Of a stretch of DNA of 35,337 bases, positions 23,216-31,417 are shown piece after piece. Position numbers and translations under genes: made by a program. Numbering within the stretch: position 1 is the stretch's first letter; each line of letters begins with the position of its first letter. The stretch is from Bacteroidota bacterium (GTDB lineage Bacteria; Bacteroidota; Bacteroidia; Bacteroidales; UBA4417). The stretch spans positions 1 to 35,337 of the forward strand of contig JAKLFM010000030.1 in NCBI GenBank assembly GCA_022711175.1. Direction: 5' to 3'. Under the pieces are notes generated by a model. That model saw only the letters and a list, made by a program, of their open reading frames with translations. It had not been told where the DNA came from and did no database searches.

Positions 23216-24385
23216 TTAGTGAAGCGAAATACTTTTTACGCTGCCTGTAGCAGGGTAGAACTCAATATTACCGGCAGAACCGGAGGGCAAAAACGTCACT
23301 ACTCCCAACTGGTTTATATTAAAACTGCCTGAAACGCTGGTTTTGCCACCAACAAGCACACTTATATCAACCTTTTCGGGCAGGCGGTAATACAATCCTC
23401 TTGCCAGCGAATTATCGCGGCCATTGCGTTGCTTAACCTCAGCGCCTATTTCCTGCAACGATGCAGTTGGTGTAATGGCAGCCTGAATGATATCGCCCCC
23501 TAAACTGTTTCTGTCCATAATCCCTTTGCCGGGTGAAAACCTGCACAATTGCACCGGGTTATCAATACTTTCGGCTGAGGGAACAAACGAATATGAATAG
23601 GTTTCACTGTTTACCACGGTTATTCCCTTAAACATCTGCAGGTAATCGTTCATGAGCTTCTCCATTTGGTTATACATGAATTCCATGGTCCCCTTTTCAT
23701 AGTTAACTTCCTGGTAACCATTGATGAGGTTGAATTTGCTCTCATCAAGTTTCATGATAAAGTCGGCTGCTTCTTTTGCTTTCTGGTCAGTAGTTTTTGC
23801 TGCCGTCACCTTTTTGAATACACGTTGTTCGATCATGGTTGTGTCAACACTAATGCGCCTGACAAGGGTGTCAATTCTTTCGAATGTATTCGGACTGGGC
23901 AGTTCGGCCAGTTCAACAGATGATTTGGTGATTTTAACTTCCTTTCCGCCATCGGTGATTTCGTGTGTTCCTTTAATGCCTGTGAGAGTACCCATCTGCG
24001 AGAGCGACAGTTGAAGCGACTGCTTCGATTTTGATTTCTCAGGCAGTTTTACAAAATAATATTCGTCAGGATCAGCTTCCTCAGAAGTGGAAATCCTGAT
24101 CTCAGAAAGTGCGTATTCAACACTGTTGGTTGAAATTACCTGGGAAAGGCCGAGATATTTATCGGCAAATTCGGCATACGGCCCTTTAACATTGGTTATC
24201 TTATTCACAACGAGGTCAATATGGACAACGGTGCGGGGCAACGAATAGAAAACGCCTTCGCTTTCGGGATCAATGGTTTGCGAACCTACTTTTAATACAT
24301 CAACCTGCCCGTTGACTTTAGCTATTGCAAACAGCCAAACCAGGAACACAGGAAGCAGAAATCGAAAGGAGTTGATTATTTTCAT
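23216..24385 (-). CDS. DUF4831 family secreted protein
   Basis: A 389-residue protein with a Sec signal (about 1-26, ending KVNGQ). The mature part has the family-like N-terminal segment FYSLPRTVVHIDLVVNKI followed by KGPYAEFADKYLGL, a middle helical region around 215-250, and a C-terminal beta region with GLYYRLPEKVDISV. These match DUF4831, a family nearly confined to Bacteroidota and of unknown function, probably periplasmic. A -7 box lies 22 bp upstream of the start. Confidence 0.78.
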   Translation of the reverse strand: MKIINSFRFLLPVFLVWLFAIAKVNGQVDVLKVGSQTIDPESEGVFYSLPRTVVHIDLVVNKITNVKGPYAEFADKYLGLSQVISTNSVEYALSEIRISTSEEADPDEYYFVKLPEKSKSKQSLQLSLSQMGTLTGIKGTHEITDGGKEVKITKSSVELAELPSPNTFERIDTLVRRISVDTTMIEQRVFKKVTAAKTTDQKAKEAADFIMKLDESKFNLINGYQEVNYEKGTMEFMYNQMEKLMNDYLQMFKGITVVNSETYSYSFVPSAESIDNPVQLCRFSPGKGIMDRNSLGGDIIQAAITPTASLQEIGAEVKQRNGRDNSLARGLYYRLPEKVDISVLVGGKTSVSGSFNINQLGVVTFLPSGSAGNIEFYPATGSVKSISLH

Positions 24386-24407
24386 CGCAGAATCAGGATT
24401 TGATTTT

Positions 24408-24415
24408 CAAAGGTA
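24408..24415 (-). promoter_or_regulatory. -7 promoter box for the DUF4831 gene (TACCTTTG)
   Basis: Read on the minus strand, TACCTTTG lies 22 bp before the ATG at 24385. No -33 TTG at the usual spacing was seen. Confidence 0.5.
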
Positions 24416-24548
24416 ACAAAGAAACGCTTTAATAGTCATCAATTCACCGTGATACTAACATGCCACAATCAGAATACACTATTACGCAGCACATACGGTT
24501 CGATAACGGCTGCATGTCGAAATTGTTGCCCGGGTAATAAAACAGAAA

Positions 24549-24577
24549 AAAGCCTGTTCCTGCTCAGAACAGACTTT
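24549..24577 (-). terminator. Terminator after glutamine synthetase III
   Basis: An 11-bp stem with one mismatch, AAAGCCTGTTC / GAACAGACTTT, and a 7-nt loop, followed on the minus strand by a T run. It lies 23 bp past the stop. The rest of 24386-24600 holds the DUF4831 promoter and nothing else recognised. Confidence 0.8.
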
Positions 24578-24600
24578 GTATCTATAAGTTGCACTGATAA

Positions 24601-26790
24601 TTACTTGATAAACAGCAGTTCACGATATTTTGGCAAAGGCCACACTTCGTCATCTACCAGGAATTCAAGTTTATCAACATGGTACCTGATTTTGTCGAAA
24701 TAAGGCAGCACCGTATCCTTGTAAACGGCAGCTTTCTGAGGAGCATCTTCAAACTTGTTGGCCGCTTTGCGGGCGTCAACCATTTCGTTGACCAACGTCC
24801 GGATGATGGATATATGCTCCGAAATTTCCTTTATGTTCAGCATCTGGTTGTTCGACAGTCGCACAAAGGTCTTGTTATCAAGTACTTCCTTAAGTCCCCG
24901 AACATTCTCAATGAGTGTATTCTGGTATTGTATGGCTGTAGGGATGATATGGTTTGTTGCCAGGTCGCCGATTACCCTCGATTCAATCTGAAGTTTCTTG
25001 ATGTAGTTTTCAAGATTGATTTCGTAGCGGGCAATCATTTCGCGCCGTGTAAGCACATTGTGCCTTTCGAAAAGGCTGATCACCGATTCCTCAATCATCA
25101 CTTTCACTGCATCGGGAGTGGATGAAATGTTCGAGAGTCCCCTTTTCTTTGCTTCATCAATCCATTCGGCGCTATAGCTGTTACCTTCGAAGCGCACACG
25201 TTTCGATTCCTTGATATACTTGCGGATGATGCGATAAATGGCATCTTCGGCGGCTGTTCCTTTGGCAATTAATGCATCCACTTCCTCCCTGAATTGCCGG
25301 AGCTGGTCAGCAACAATCAGGTTAAGGACAATCATCGGTTTAGCGCAGTTCATTGAAGAACCAACGGCACGGAATTCAAATTTATTTCCAGTAAAGGCGA
25401 AGGGTGAGGTACGATTACGGTCAGTGTTATCGAGCAGGATTTCCGGAATTTTAGGAATATCGATCGCAACATCATCAAATGTTCCGTTTACAGCCTGGTC
25501 GCGGGCCGATCCTTTTTCAATGGCATCAAGCGTTTCGGTAAGCTGTGAACCTATAAAAACCGACATGATGGCTGGTGGAGCTTCGTGGGCGCCAAGCCGC
25601 AGGTCGTTACTGGCCGAAGCAATTGCCATACGCATCAAATCGGCATAAGTATCAACTGCTTTTAAAATATTTACGAGGAACGAGAGGAAACGCAGGTTCG
25701 ATTTAGGTGTTTTACCCGGCGAAAGAAGGTTATCGCCTGTATTGGTCATAAACGACCAGTTGTTGTGCTTTCCTGAACCGTTAATTCCGTGATAAGGTTT
25801 CTCATGTAGCAACACCGTGAGATTATGACGACGGGCAACTTTTTCCATGATGTGCATAACCAGTTGGTTATGGTCAACCGCCATATTAACTTCCTCGAAT
25901 ACGGGAGCGCATTCAAACTGACTGGGTGCCACTTCGTTATGCCTGGTTTTAACAGGTATGCCAAGGCGGTGGGCTTCGTATTCAAATTCGGTCATAAAAT
26001 CGACCACACGTTCGGGAATTGTACCGAAATAATGATCGGAAAGCTGCTGATCTTTGGCCGAAGCGTGCCCGAACAAGGAGCGGCCGCTTAGCGCCATATC
26101 AGGCCTGGCATGATACAAAGCGGTATCAACCAGGAAATACTCCTGTTCCCAGCCTAAAGTAGCATATACTTTATTTACATTACGATCGAAATACTTGCAA
26201 ACTGCCACTGCTTCTTTATCAAGAGCGTGCAGCGCCTTGAGCATCGGTGTTTTATAATCGAGCGATTCGCCGGTATAGGACACAAAAATTGTTGGAATAC
26301 AGAGCGTATCGTCCATGATAAATGCCGTTGACGAAGGGTCCCAAGCAGTGTAACCCCTTGCTTCGAATGTGTTGCGGATGCCACCGCTGGGAAAACTCGA
26401 TGCATCGGGTTCCTGCTGTATAAGCTGGATGCTGCTGAACTCTTCAATAGCCTTACCGGTGGCTGTGGGAACCATAAAGGCGTCATGCTTTTCGGCAGTG
26501 GCGCCGGTAAGAGGGTGAAACCAGTGCGTATAGTGGGTGGCACCTTTGGAAATAGCCCATGATTTGAGTGCGGTTGCAACCTGGTCGGCAATACGGCGAT
26601 CGATTTTATCTCCTTTTTCAATAACACTGATGAGCTTGTCATAAGCCTCTTTGGAGAGGTATTCGCGCATCACTGCTTTGTTGAAAGTAAGCGATCCGTA
26701 ATAATCCGAAACCTTGTTCGATGGCAGGGTTACCGTTCGTTTTGGGCGCGAGATGGCCAGTTCAAGGGCTTTATAGCGTACATTCGACAT
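24601..26790 (-). CDS. glnN: Glutamine synthetase type III
   Basis: A 729-residue GSIII, the large dodecameric glutamine synthetase found in Bacteroidota and some cyanobacteria, which makes glutamine from glutamate, ammonia and ATP. Hallmarks are THYTHWFHPLTG, AEKHDAF, FPSGGIRNTFEARGYTAWDP, GWEQEYFLVD, VKTRHNEVAPSQFECAP, LLHEKPYHGINGSGKHNNWS and GAHEAPPAIMS. The length is typical. The gene is monocistronic: a -7 box (26818-26825) precedes it and a hairpin terminator follows. Nitrogen control is expected but no operator was recognised. Confidence 0.96.
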   Translation of the reverse strand: MSNVRYKALELAISRPKRTVTLPSNKVSDYYGSLTFNKAVMREYLSKEAYDKLISVIEKGDKIDRRIADQVATALKSWAISKGATHYTHWFHPLTGATAEKHDAFMVPTATGKAIEEFSSIQLIQQEPDASSFPSGGIRNTFEARGYTAWDPSSTAFIMDDTLCIPTIFVSYTGESLDYKTPMLKALHALDKEAVAVCKYFDRNVNKVYATLGWEQEYFLVDTALYHARPDMALSGRSLFGHASAKDQQLSDHYFGTIPERVVDFMTEFEYEAHRLGIPVKTRHNEVAPSQFECAPVFEEVNMAVDHNQLVMHIMEKVARRHNLTVLLHEKPYHGINGSGKHNNWSFMTNTGDNLLSPGKTPKSNLRFLSFLVNILKAVDTYADLMRMAIASASNDLRLGAHEAPPAIMSVFIGSQLTETLDAIEKGSARDQAVNGTFDDVAIDIPKIPEILLDNTDRNRTSPFAFTGNKFEFRAVGSSMNCAKPMIVLNLIVADQLRQFREEVDALIAKGTAAEDAIYRIIRKYIKESKRVRFEGNSYSAEWIDEAKKRGLSNISSTPDAVKVMIEESVISLFERHNVLTRREMIARYEINLENYIKKLQIESRVIGDLATNHIIPTAIQYQNTLIENVRGLKEVLDNKTFVRLSNNQMLNIKEISEHISIIRTLVNEMVDARKAANKFEDAPQKAAVYKDTVLPYFDKIRYHVDKLEFLVDDEVWPLPKYRELLFIK

Positions 26791-26817
26791 AAAAGGAAAG
26801 ACTTTAAATTAAAACGG

Positions 26818-26825
26818 CAAAAGTA
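26818..26825 (-). promoter_or_regulatory. -7 promoter box for glnN (TACTTTTG)
   Basis: On the minus strand TACTTTTG fits TAnnTTTG and lies 27 bp before the start at 26790. Confidence 0.55.
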
Positions 26826-26887
26826 CCCAAATGTTTACAAGGGTTCCTACCGTATTTCTCTTAATCTTGCTGCGAGTAATCAACAAG

Positions 26888-28336
26888 TCAGGATCTTTTA
26901 CTAACAAGCCACAAACCCAAATAAGTAATTAATCCATTGACTATCAACAACTCAAAACCAAATTTATATCCGTTAAGAAGCAATTCAGAATATTCGCTCA
27001 GGAAATAGCATGCCACCGGTGAAATTGCAGCCACAAAAGGCACCAGTTTGTCTTTTACTTTTCGCTTGTGAAACAAACCGAAGCTGAACAAACCAAGCAA
27101 AGGCCCGTAGGTGTAGCCGGCAACGGTAAATAATTTATCGATAACTGCCCTGTCGTTGATAGTCCTGAAGATAATGATAACAGCCATCAGCAGCAATGCA
27201 AACCCGATATGCACAGAGTATCGTATGCGCTGTTTCCGTTGTTCATCCAGGTCATCACGCTTGTTGAGCCCGAGGAAATCAATGCTGAATGAGGTTGTAA
27301 GCGATGTAAGTGCGCCATCGGCACTCGGGTAGGCGGCTGATATCAGCCCGATTATGAATGTGAGGCCGGCAACGGGTCCTAAATATTTCATGGCCAGCGT
27401 TGGGAAAAGATCGTCGCTCCGCATGGGTAGTTCAATGTTGTATTTCGATGCGTACATGAACAGAACGGCGCCAAGGAAGAGGAACATCAGATTAACGAAA
27501 ACAAGTACGATGCTGAAGGTAAACATATTCTTCTGAGCATCGTGTATATTCCTGCAACTCAGGTTTTTCTGCATCATCTCCTGGTCGAGGCCGGTCATCA
27601 CGATGGTAATAAACATACCGCTGAAGAACTGCTTCACAAAATGCCTTTTGCTGTGCCAGTCGGTGACAATCACATTACTGTAATCGCTCGATAAAACGTT
27701 GGAAAACAAATCTTTAATTCCCCATTGAAAATCCTTCCCGATAAGGTAAATAGTTATACCAACAGCTGCGAGCATGAAAGTGGTTTGTAATGTATCAGTC
27801 CAGATGATGGTTTTAATTCCGCCTTTAAAGGTGTATAAAATGATGAGCGCAATAAAAATGCCGACTGTTACGGCGAATGGAATATGCCAGGCGTCAAAAA
27901 TGAATACCTGCAATACATTCACCACCAGGAACATACGAAATGATGCGCCTATGGTTCTCGACAATAGAAAGAAGAAAGCACCGGTTTTGTAAGACCAGAA
28001 ACCGAACCGTTGCTCAAGGTATGTGTAAATTGTTGTGAGGTTAAGTTTGTAATACAGAGGCATGAGCACGGTAGCAATTATCGCATAACCAACAACATAG
28101 CCCAGTATCACCATCAGGTAGCTGAATTGGGTGGAACCTACCCAGCCCGGTACCGACATAAATGTGACGCCCGATAAAGATGCGCCGATCATGCCGTAAG
28201 CTATTACATACCAGGGTGATGATTTATTTCCGAGATAAAACGAAAAGTTAGTAGCACGGCGCGCTGTAACCCATGTGACAATGAAAAGCAAGGCTGTATA
28301 AGCCAGGAAAACGGTAAAAATTGTGATTGGAGTCAA
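26888..28336 (-). CDS. Sodium:solute symporter (SSS family)
   Basis: A transporter of about 483 residues with some 13 hydrophobic helices. SSS signatures include the N-terminal TARRATNFSFYLGNKSSPWYVIAYGMIGASLSGVTF, a central TFKGGIKTIIWTDTLQ and LISAAYPSADGALTSLTTSFSIDFL, which contains the Na2-site region. Sodium-driven uptake is expected; the solute is unknown. There is no in-frame ATG before the first helix. The reading frame opens at 28366 with TTG inside a heptamer repeat; TTG at 28336, giving (M)TPITIFTVFLAYTALLF, looks like the natural family N-terminus and is chosen here. An ATG at 28386 is out of frame because of the repeat. Confidence 0.85.
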   Translation of the reverse strand: MTPITIFTVFLAYTALLFIVTWVTARRATNFSFYLGNKSSPWYVIAYGMIGASLSGVTFMSVPGWVGSTQFSYLMVILGYVVGYAIIATVLMPLYYKLNLTTIYTYLEQRFGFWSYKTGAFFFLLSRTIGASFRMFLVVNVLQVFIFDAWHIPFAVTVGIFIALIILYTFKGGIKTIIWTDTLQTTFMLAAVGITIYLIGKDFQWGIKDLFSNVLSSDYSNVIVTDWHSKRHFVKQFFSGMFITIVMTGLDQEMMQKNLSCRNIHDAQKNMFTFSIVLVFVNLMFLFLGAVLFMYASKYNIELPMRSDDLFPTLAMKYLGPVAGLTFIIGLISAAYPSADGALTSLTTSFSIDFLGLNKRDDLDEQRKQRIRYSVHIGFALLLMAVIIIFRTINDRAVIDKLFTVAGYTYGPLLGLFSFGLFHKRKVKDKLVPFVAAISPVACYFLSEYSELLLNGYKFGFELLIVNGLITYLGLWLVSKRS

Positions 28337-28349
28337 GAAGTATAGGTTT

Positions 28350-28377
28350 GATGTTTCAAGTTTCAAGTTTCAAGTTT
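28350..28377 (-). repeat. Heptanucleotide tandem repeat at the symporter 5' end
   Basis: On the minus strand AAACTTG occurs three times in a row (28377-28357), followed by a degenerate AAACATC (28356-28350). A 7-nt unit shifts the reading frame with every copy gained or lost. It sits between an ATG at 28386-28384 and the symporter reading frame. Confidence 0.85.
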
Positions 28378-28435
28378 CAGCGGCATTAAAGTGAACTGAT
28401 TATGAATGGAAATCGGGCCTTAATCTCCCGAAAGT

Positions 28436-28451
28436 CCTGATAGCTATCGGG
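28436..28451. repeat. Near-palindrome CCTGATAGCTATCGGG
   Basis: A 16-bp near-perfect palindrome with a GATAGCTATC core, about 20 bp past the stop of gmhB. It may be an interspersed palindrome or part of a weak terminator for the heptose operon; no T run follows on the minus strand. Confidence 0.45.
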
Positions 28452-28472
28452 GCCGGTACCATTAAATATTAA

Positions 28473-29048
28473 CTATTCGCCACTGCCATTACGCATAAAC
28501 AATGCCCGGGCAAAACTAATCAAATCGGGGAATGAAAAATCAGCCAGTTCGGAGCATTTACGTATTTCATAGATATCCTGTGTGATAAGCACCGTTGTCA
28601 TACCAAGGCGTTTCCCAAAGAGCATGTCACTGCCGGTGTCGCCGACCATGATGCTATCGCGGAAACGCAGCCCGGTAAGCTCTTTTCGCGCCCTGAGCCC
28701 CATACCTACTGCCGGTTTGCGGGTAAAACTCTTCGAATTTTTAAGGTCGGGACTAAAGTAAACTTTGTCAATACGCCCGCCAACTTCTTGCAAATCATCC
28801 ATCATTTTCCGGTGAACAGCTTCGAGTTGTGAGGTTGTCATAAGCCCGCGCCCTATTCCCTGCTGGTTCGTCACAACGACAATATACCTGAATTTTTCTG
28901 CCAGGAAGGCAATCGCTTCTTCGACACCCGGCAGAAACTCAAAATCCTCAGGATTTTTGACATAATCATCAGGAATGCGCCGGTTTATCACACCATCGCG
29001 ATCAAGAAAAAGCGACCAGCTACTATCTATTTCAAGCGTTCTGATCAT
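28473..29048 (-). CDS. gmhB: D-glycero-D-manno-heptose 1,7-bisphosphate 7-phosphatase (HAD-IIIA)
   Basis: Removes the 7-phosphate from heptose 1,7-bisphosphate. The 191-residue HAD protein has DRDGV at 16-20 (Asp16 nucleophile, Asp18 acid/base), VVTNQQGIGRG at 58-68, RKPAVGM at 110-116 and MVGDTGSDM at 134-142. The Cys/His zinc loop that lies before RKP in E. coli GmhB is absent; the equivalent stretch SPDLKNSKSFT has no Cys or His. The start overlaps the hddC stop by 4 bp. It is the last gene of the heptose operon, completing the pathway with gmhA, hddA and hddC. Confidence 0.85.
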   Translation of the reverse strand: MIRTLEIDSSWSLFLDRDGVINRRIPDDYVKNPEDFEFLPGVEEAIAFLAEKFRYIVVVTNQQGIGRGLMTTSQLEAVHRKMMDDLQEVGGRIDKVYFSPDLKNSKSFTRKPAVGMGLRARKELTGLRFRDSIMVGDTGSDMLFGKRLGMTTVLITQDIYEIRKCSELADFSFPDLISFARALFMRNGSGE

Positions 29049-29764
29049 AGGCGGATTATATCGGGAAGTTCCTCACAGGCACGGTGGTAATCGGCCGGTA
29101 TGCCAATGTCAATGAAATAGCCGTTGCTCGTATATCCATACATCTTCGCGGTGTCAACATACCTTTCAAAAACGTCGTGCTCGAGTGAAAACTTTACCGG
29201 AAGCGGCAGTGTATCAAAGTAGTTTTGCCTGATGATATAAACCCCGCCATTGATCCATCCTTGTCCCTGCCCGGGAGTTTTCTCGCTGAAACTGACAATC
29301 CTGCCGTCACGATTCAGGTTCACAGTGCCATAACGGCCGGCATCCTGCGTATGATGAAGGGCAATGGTAATATCCGCTCCCGATTGCTGATGCTGCTGCA
29401 TCATCTCGTGCAAATCAACATCAAATAGCGTATCGCCGTTCATAACAATTACATTCCCGGAACTAATATGCTGAAAGGCTTTTTTCAATGCACCTCCGGT
29501 TCCAAGCGGCTCATCTTCAATACTGTATGAGAGTGAAATGTTATGATACTGCTCGCCAAAATATTCTTTGAATGCTTCGGGCAAGTAACCCAACGAAAAA
29601 ACAACCTTCTCAACAAAATTATTGCGCAGGTATTTCATCAGGTATTCGAGAAATGGCTTGCCTCCTACCGGCGACATGCATTTGGGCAAACCCGGAACCG
29701 TATCCTTTAAACGTGTTCCGAATCCACCTGCTAGTACAATGGCATCAGGCAGTGGTGTCATCAT
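29045..29764 (-). CDS. hddC: D-glycero-alpha-D-manno-heptose 1-phosphate guanylyltransferase
   Basis: A 239-residue sugar-nucleotide transferase with the signature LAGGFGTRL (11-19), KCMSPVGGKPFLEYLM, EDEPLGTGGALKKAF, VMNGDTLFDVD and a closing GYFIDIGIPADYHRA. These fit the HddC/GDP-heptose pyrophosphorylase branch. The expected reaction joins heptose 1-phosphate with GTP to give GDP-D-glycero-alpha-D-manno-heptose. Assignment rests strongly on neighbours: gmhA 8 bp upstream, gmhB overlapping downstream, and hddA in the same transcript. A mannose-1-phosphate guanylyltransferase-like activity is the alternative. Confidence 0.85.
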   Translation of the reverse strand: MMTPLPDAIVLAGGFGTRLKDTVPGLPKCMSPVGGKPFLEYLMKYLRNNFVEKVVFSLGYLPEAFKEYFGEQYHNISLSYSIEDEPLGTGGALKKAFQHISSGNVIVMNGDTLFDVDLHEMMQQHQQSGADITIALHHTQDAGRYGTVNLNRDGRIVSFSEKTPGQGQGWINGGVYIIRQNYFDTLPLPVKFSLEHDVFERYVDTAKMYGYTSNGYFIDIGIPADYHRACEELPDIIRL

Positions 29765-29772
29765 GAACTTTG

Positions 29773-30357
29773 CTATCGTTCTTTAGGAAACATTTCAGAT
29801 TCAACAATCTGGCAGATAATATGCCCGATGGTGATGTGCGCTTCCTGTATCCGGGGGGTGTCATCTGACGGAATATTCAGCAAGTAACAACAATAATCCT
29901 TCAGTTTTCCTCCCGAATTTCCTGTAAATCCAACTGTTGTAACTCCTTTTTTCTGAGCTGTTTCAAAAGCTTTAATGACATTTGCCGAATTGCCGGAGGT
30001 TGAAAACCCGACCAGCATATCACCCTTTTGTCCAAAGCCTTGCACCATGCGGGCATAAACTTCGTCGAAGGAGTAATCGTTGGCTACGGCAGTAAGGAAA
30101 GAGGTGTTCACGTGCAACGCTTCGGCAGGCAACGAAGCCCTGTCATAATAGTACCTGCCCGAAAGCTCGGCGGCAAGGTGCTGTGCATCGGCAGCGCTGC
30201 CGCCGTTTCCGCAAAAGAGCACTTTCCCGCCGTTTCTGAAGCATTTTACCATTTCGCCGGCAACCGATTCAATGGTTTCTAATAATGCAGGATTACTGAT
30301 GATCAATTGCTTAACCGCAATGGATTGCTGTATTGTATCTTGAATTAGATGTTTCAT
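29773..30357 (-). CDS. gmhA: Sedoheptulose 7-phosphate isomerase
   Basis: Converts sedoheptulose 7-phosphate to D-glycero-D-manno-heptose 7-phosphate. The 194-residue SIS-domain protein has FCGNGGSAADAQHLAAEL (48-65), GFSTSGNSANVIKA (117-130) and QEAHITIGHIIC (171-182). The zinc and catalytic positions of E. coli GmhA (His61, Glu65, Gln172, His180) correspond to His60, Glu64, Gln171 and His179, all present. It lies 33 bp after hddA and 8 bp before hddC. Confidence 0.95.
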   Translation of the reverse strand: MKHLIQDTIQQSIAVKQLIISNPALLETIESVAGEMVKCFRNGGKVLFCGNGGSAADAQHLAAELSGRYYYDRASLPAEALHVNTSFLTAVANDYSFDEVYARMVQGFGQKGDMLVGFSTSGNSANVIKAFETAQKKGVTTVGFTGNSGGKLKDYCCYLLNIPSDDTPRIQEAHITIGHIICQIVESEMFPKER

Positions 30358-30390
30358 CTTCTGTAGTTTAAAAAGCAGCGACAGGCATGA

Positions 30391-31416
30391 TCAGATTGTC
30401 CATGTGCGTAGTCCTGAGTTTGTGAAATCGAATAGTCTTGTTTCGCCGCCAAATTGTTGAAGGCTTTGCATGACGGCATGGCGAGTGTTTCCCGGACAAT
30501 AAAACAGCATGAATCCTCCTCCGCCGGCGCCGGAAATTTTGCCGCCGGTGGCGCCATTCTTCAGGGCGGTCTCATATATAGCATCCAGAAATGGATTCGA
30601 TATCTCGCTGGCCATCAATTTTTTATGATGCCATCCGTAGTTGAGAATCTCACCTATCTCGCCCAGGTTGCCACGCAGGAGAGCCTCTTTCATCATAATG
30701 GCCTGCTTTTTCATTTGGTGCATAGCCTCAATTGAAACTTTATTACCGTTCAGTACATTCTGCTGCTGAGCCTCAATAATTCCGGCCGACGACCGGCTTG
30801 TAGCTGTGTAGTACAGCACCAGATTATGCGACAGTTCATCGAGGTATATTGGTTTGATCCTCAACGGATTCACAATAACTTTATCGTCATCCGAAAATTC
30901 CATGAAATTCACCCCGCCAAATGTTGCCGAGTACTGATCCTGCTTACCTCCGGCTAAACCAAGGTCGTTTCGCTCAATTTCGTATGCAAGGTGGGCAATA
31001 TCATATTCACCCAGCGGCAATTTGAGCCATTCGGTAAACGCGCCCAGTATGGCTACCACCAGGGTTGAAGATGTTCCCAATCCTGAGCCCGGAGGGGCAT
31101 CAACGTTGGTTATAATTCTGAATGATAACGGTTTATGCACGAATTCTTTTACTATGCGATTGTAAACGCCCGCATGCAGAGCCACTTCCTCACCTGCAGG
31201 CAGAACCTCTGAACCGTTAAATACTTTTTCTAACTTCCTGTCGGCCAGCACAATCGAAATTTTGCCATCATCAGTTGGCTCAACAGTGGCATGAGCATAT
31301 AAGCTTATAGTGGCGTTGAGAATGGCGCCGCCATATAAATCGCTGAAGGGCGAAACATCGGAGCCTCCGCCGGCGAGACTGATTCGCAATGGAGCTTTGC
31401 TGCGGTGAACTGCCAT
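30391..31416 (-). CDS. hddA: D-glycero-alpha-D-manno-heptose 7-phosphate kinase (GHMP kinase)
   Basis: Phosphorylates C1 of heptose 7-phosphate in the alpha-anomer, GDP-heptose pathway. The 341-residue GHMP kinase shows RISLAGGGSDVSPF near the N-terminus, the ATP loop PPGSGLGTSST (108-118), ERNDLGLAGGKQDQYSATFGG (148-168), and the third motif KISGAGGGGFML (293-304). The GGKQDQYSATFGG block is typical of HddA and its relatives. It sits 1 bp from the GT4 stop and is followed by gmhA, confirming the pathway. Confidence 0.93.
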   Translation of the reverse strand: MAVHRSKAPLRISLAGGGSDVSPFSDLYGGAILNATISLYAHATVEPTDDGKISIVLADRKLEKVFNGSEVLPAGEEVALHAGVYNRIVKEFVHKPLSFRIITNVDAPPGSGLGTSSTLVVAILGAFTEWLKLPLGEYDIAHLAYEIERNDLGLAGGKQDQYSATFGGVNFMEFSDDDKVIVNPLRIKPIYLDELSHNLVLYYTATSRSSAGIIEAQQQNVLNGNKVSIEAMHQMKKQAIMMKEALLRGNLGEIGEILNYGWHHKKLMASEISNPFLDAIYETALKNGATGGKISGAGGGGFMLFYCPGNTRHAVMQSLQQFGGETRLFDFTNSGLRTWTI

Positions 31417-31417
31417 A

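Noticed and set aside
24386..24600. Possible small gene or RNA in the gap before glutamine synthetase
   Set aside because: Apart from the DUF4831 promoter and the glnN terminator, no conserved structure or convincing coding frame was seen.
28350..28377. Heptamer array as a CRISPR remnant
   Set aside because: Units are 7 nt and contiguous without spacers, so this is a simple tandem repeat.
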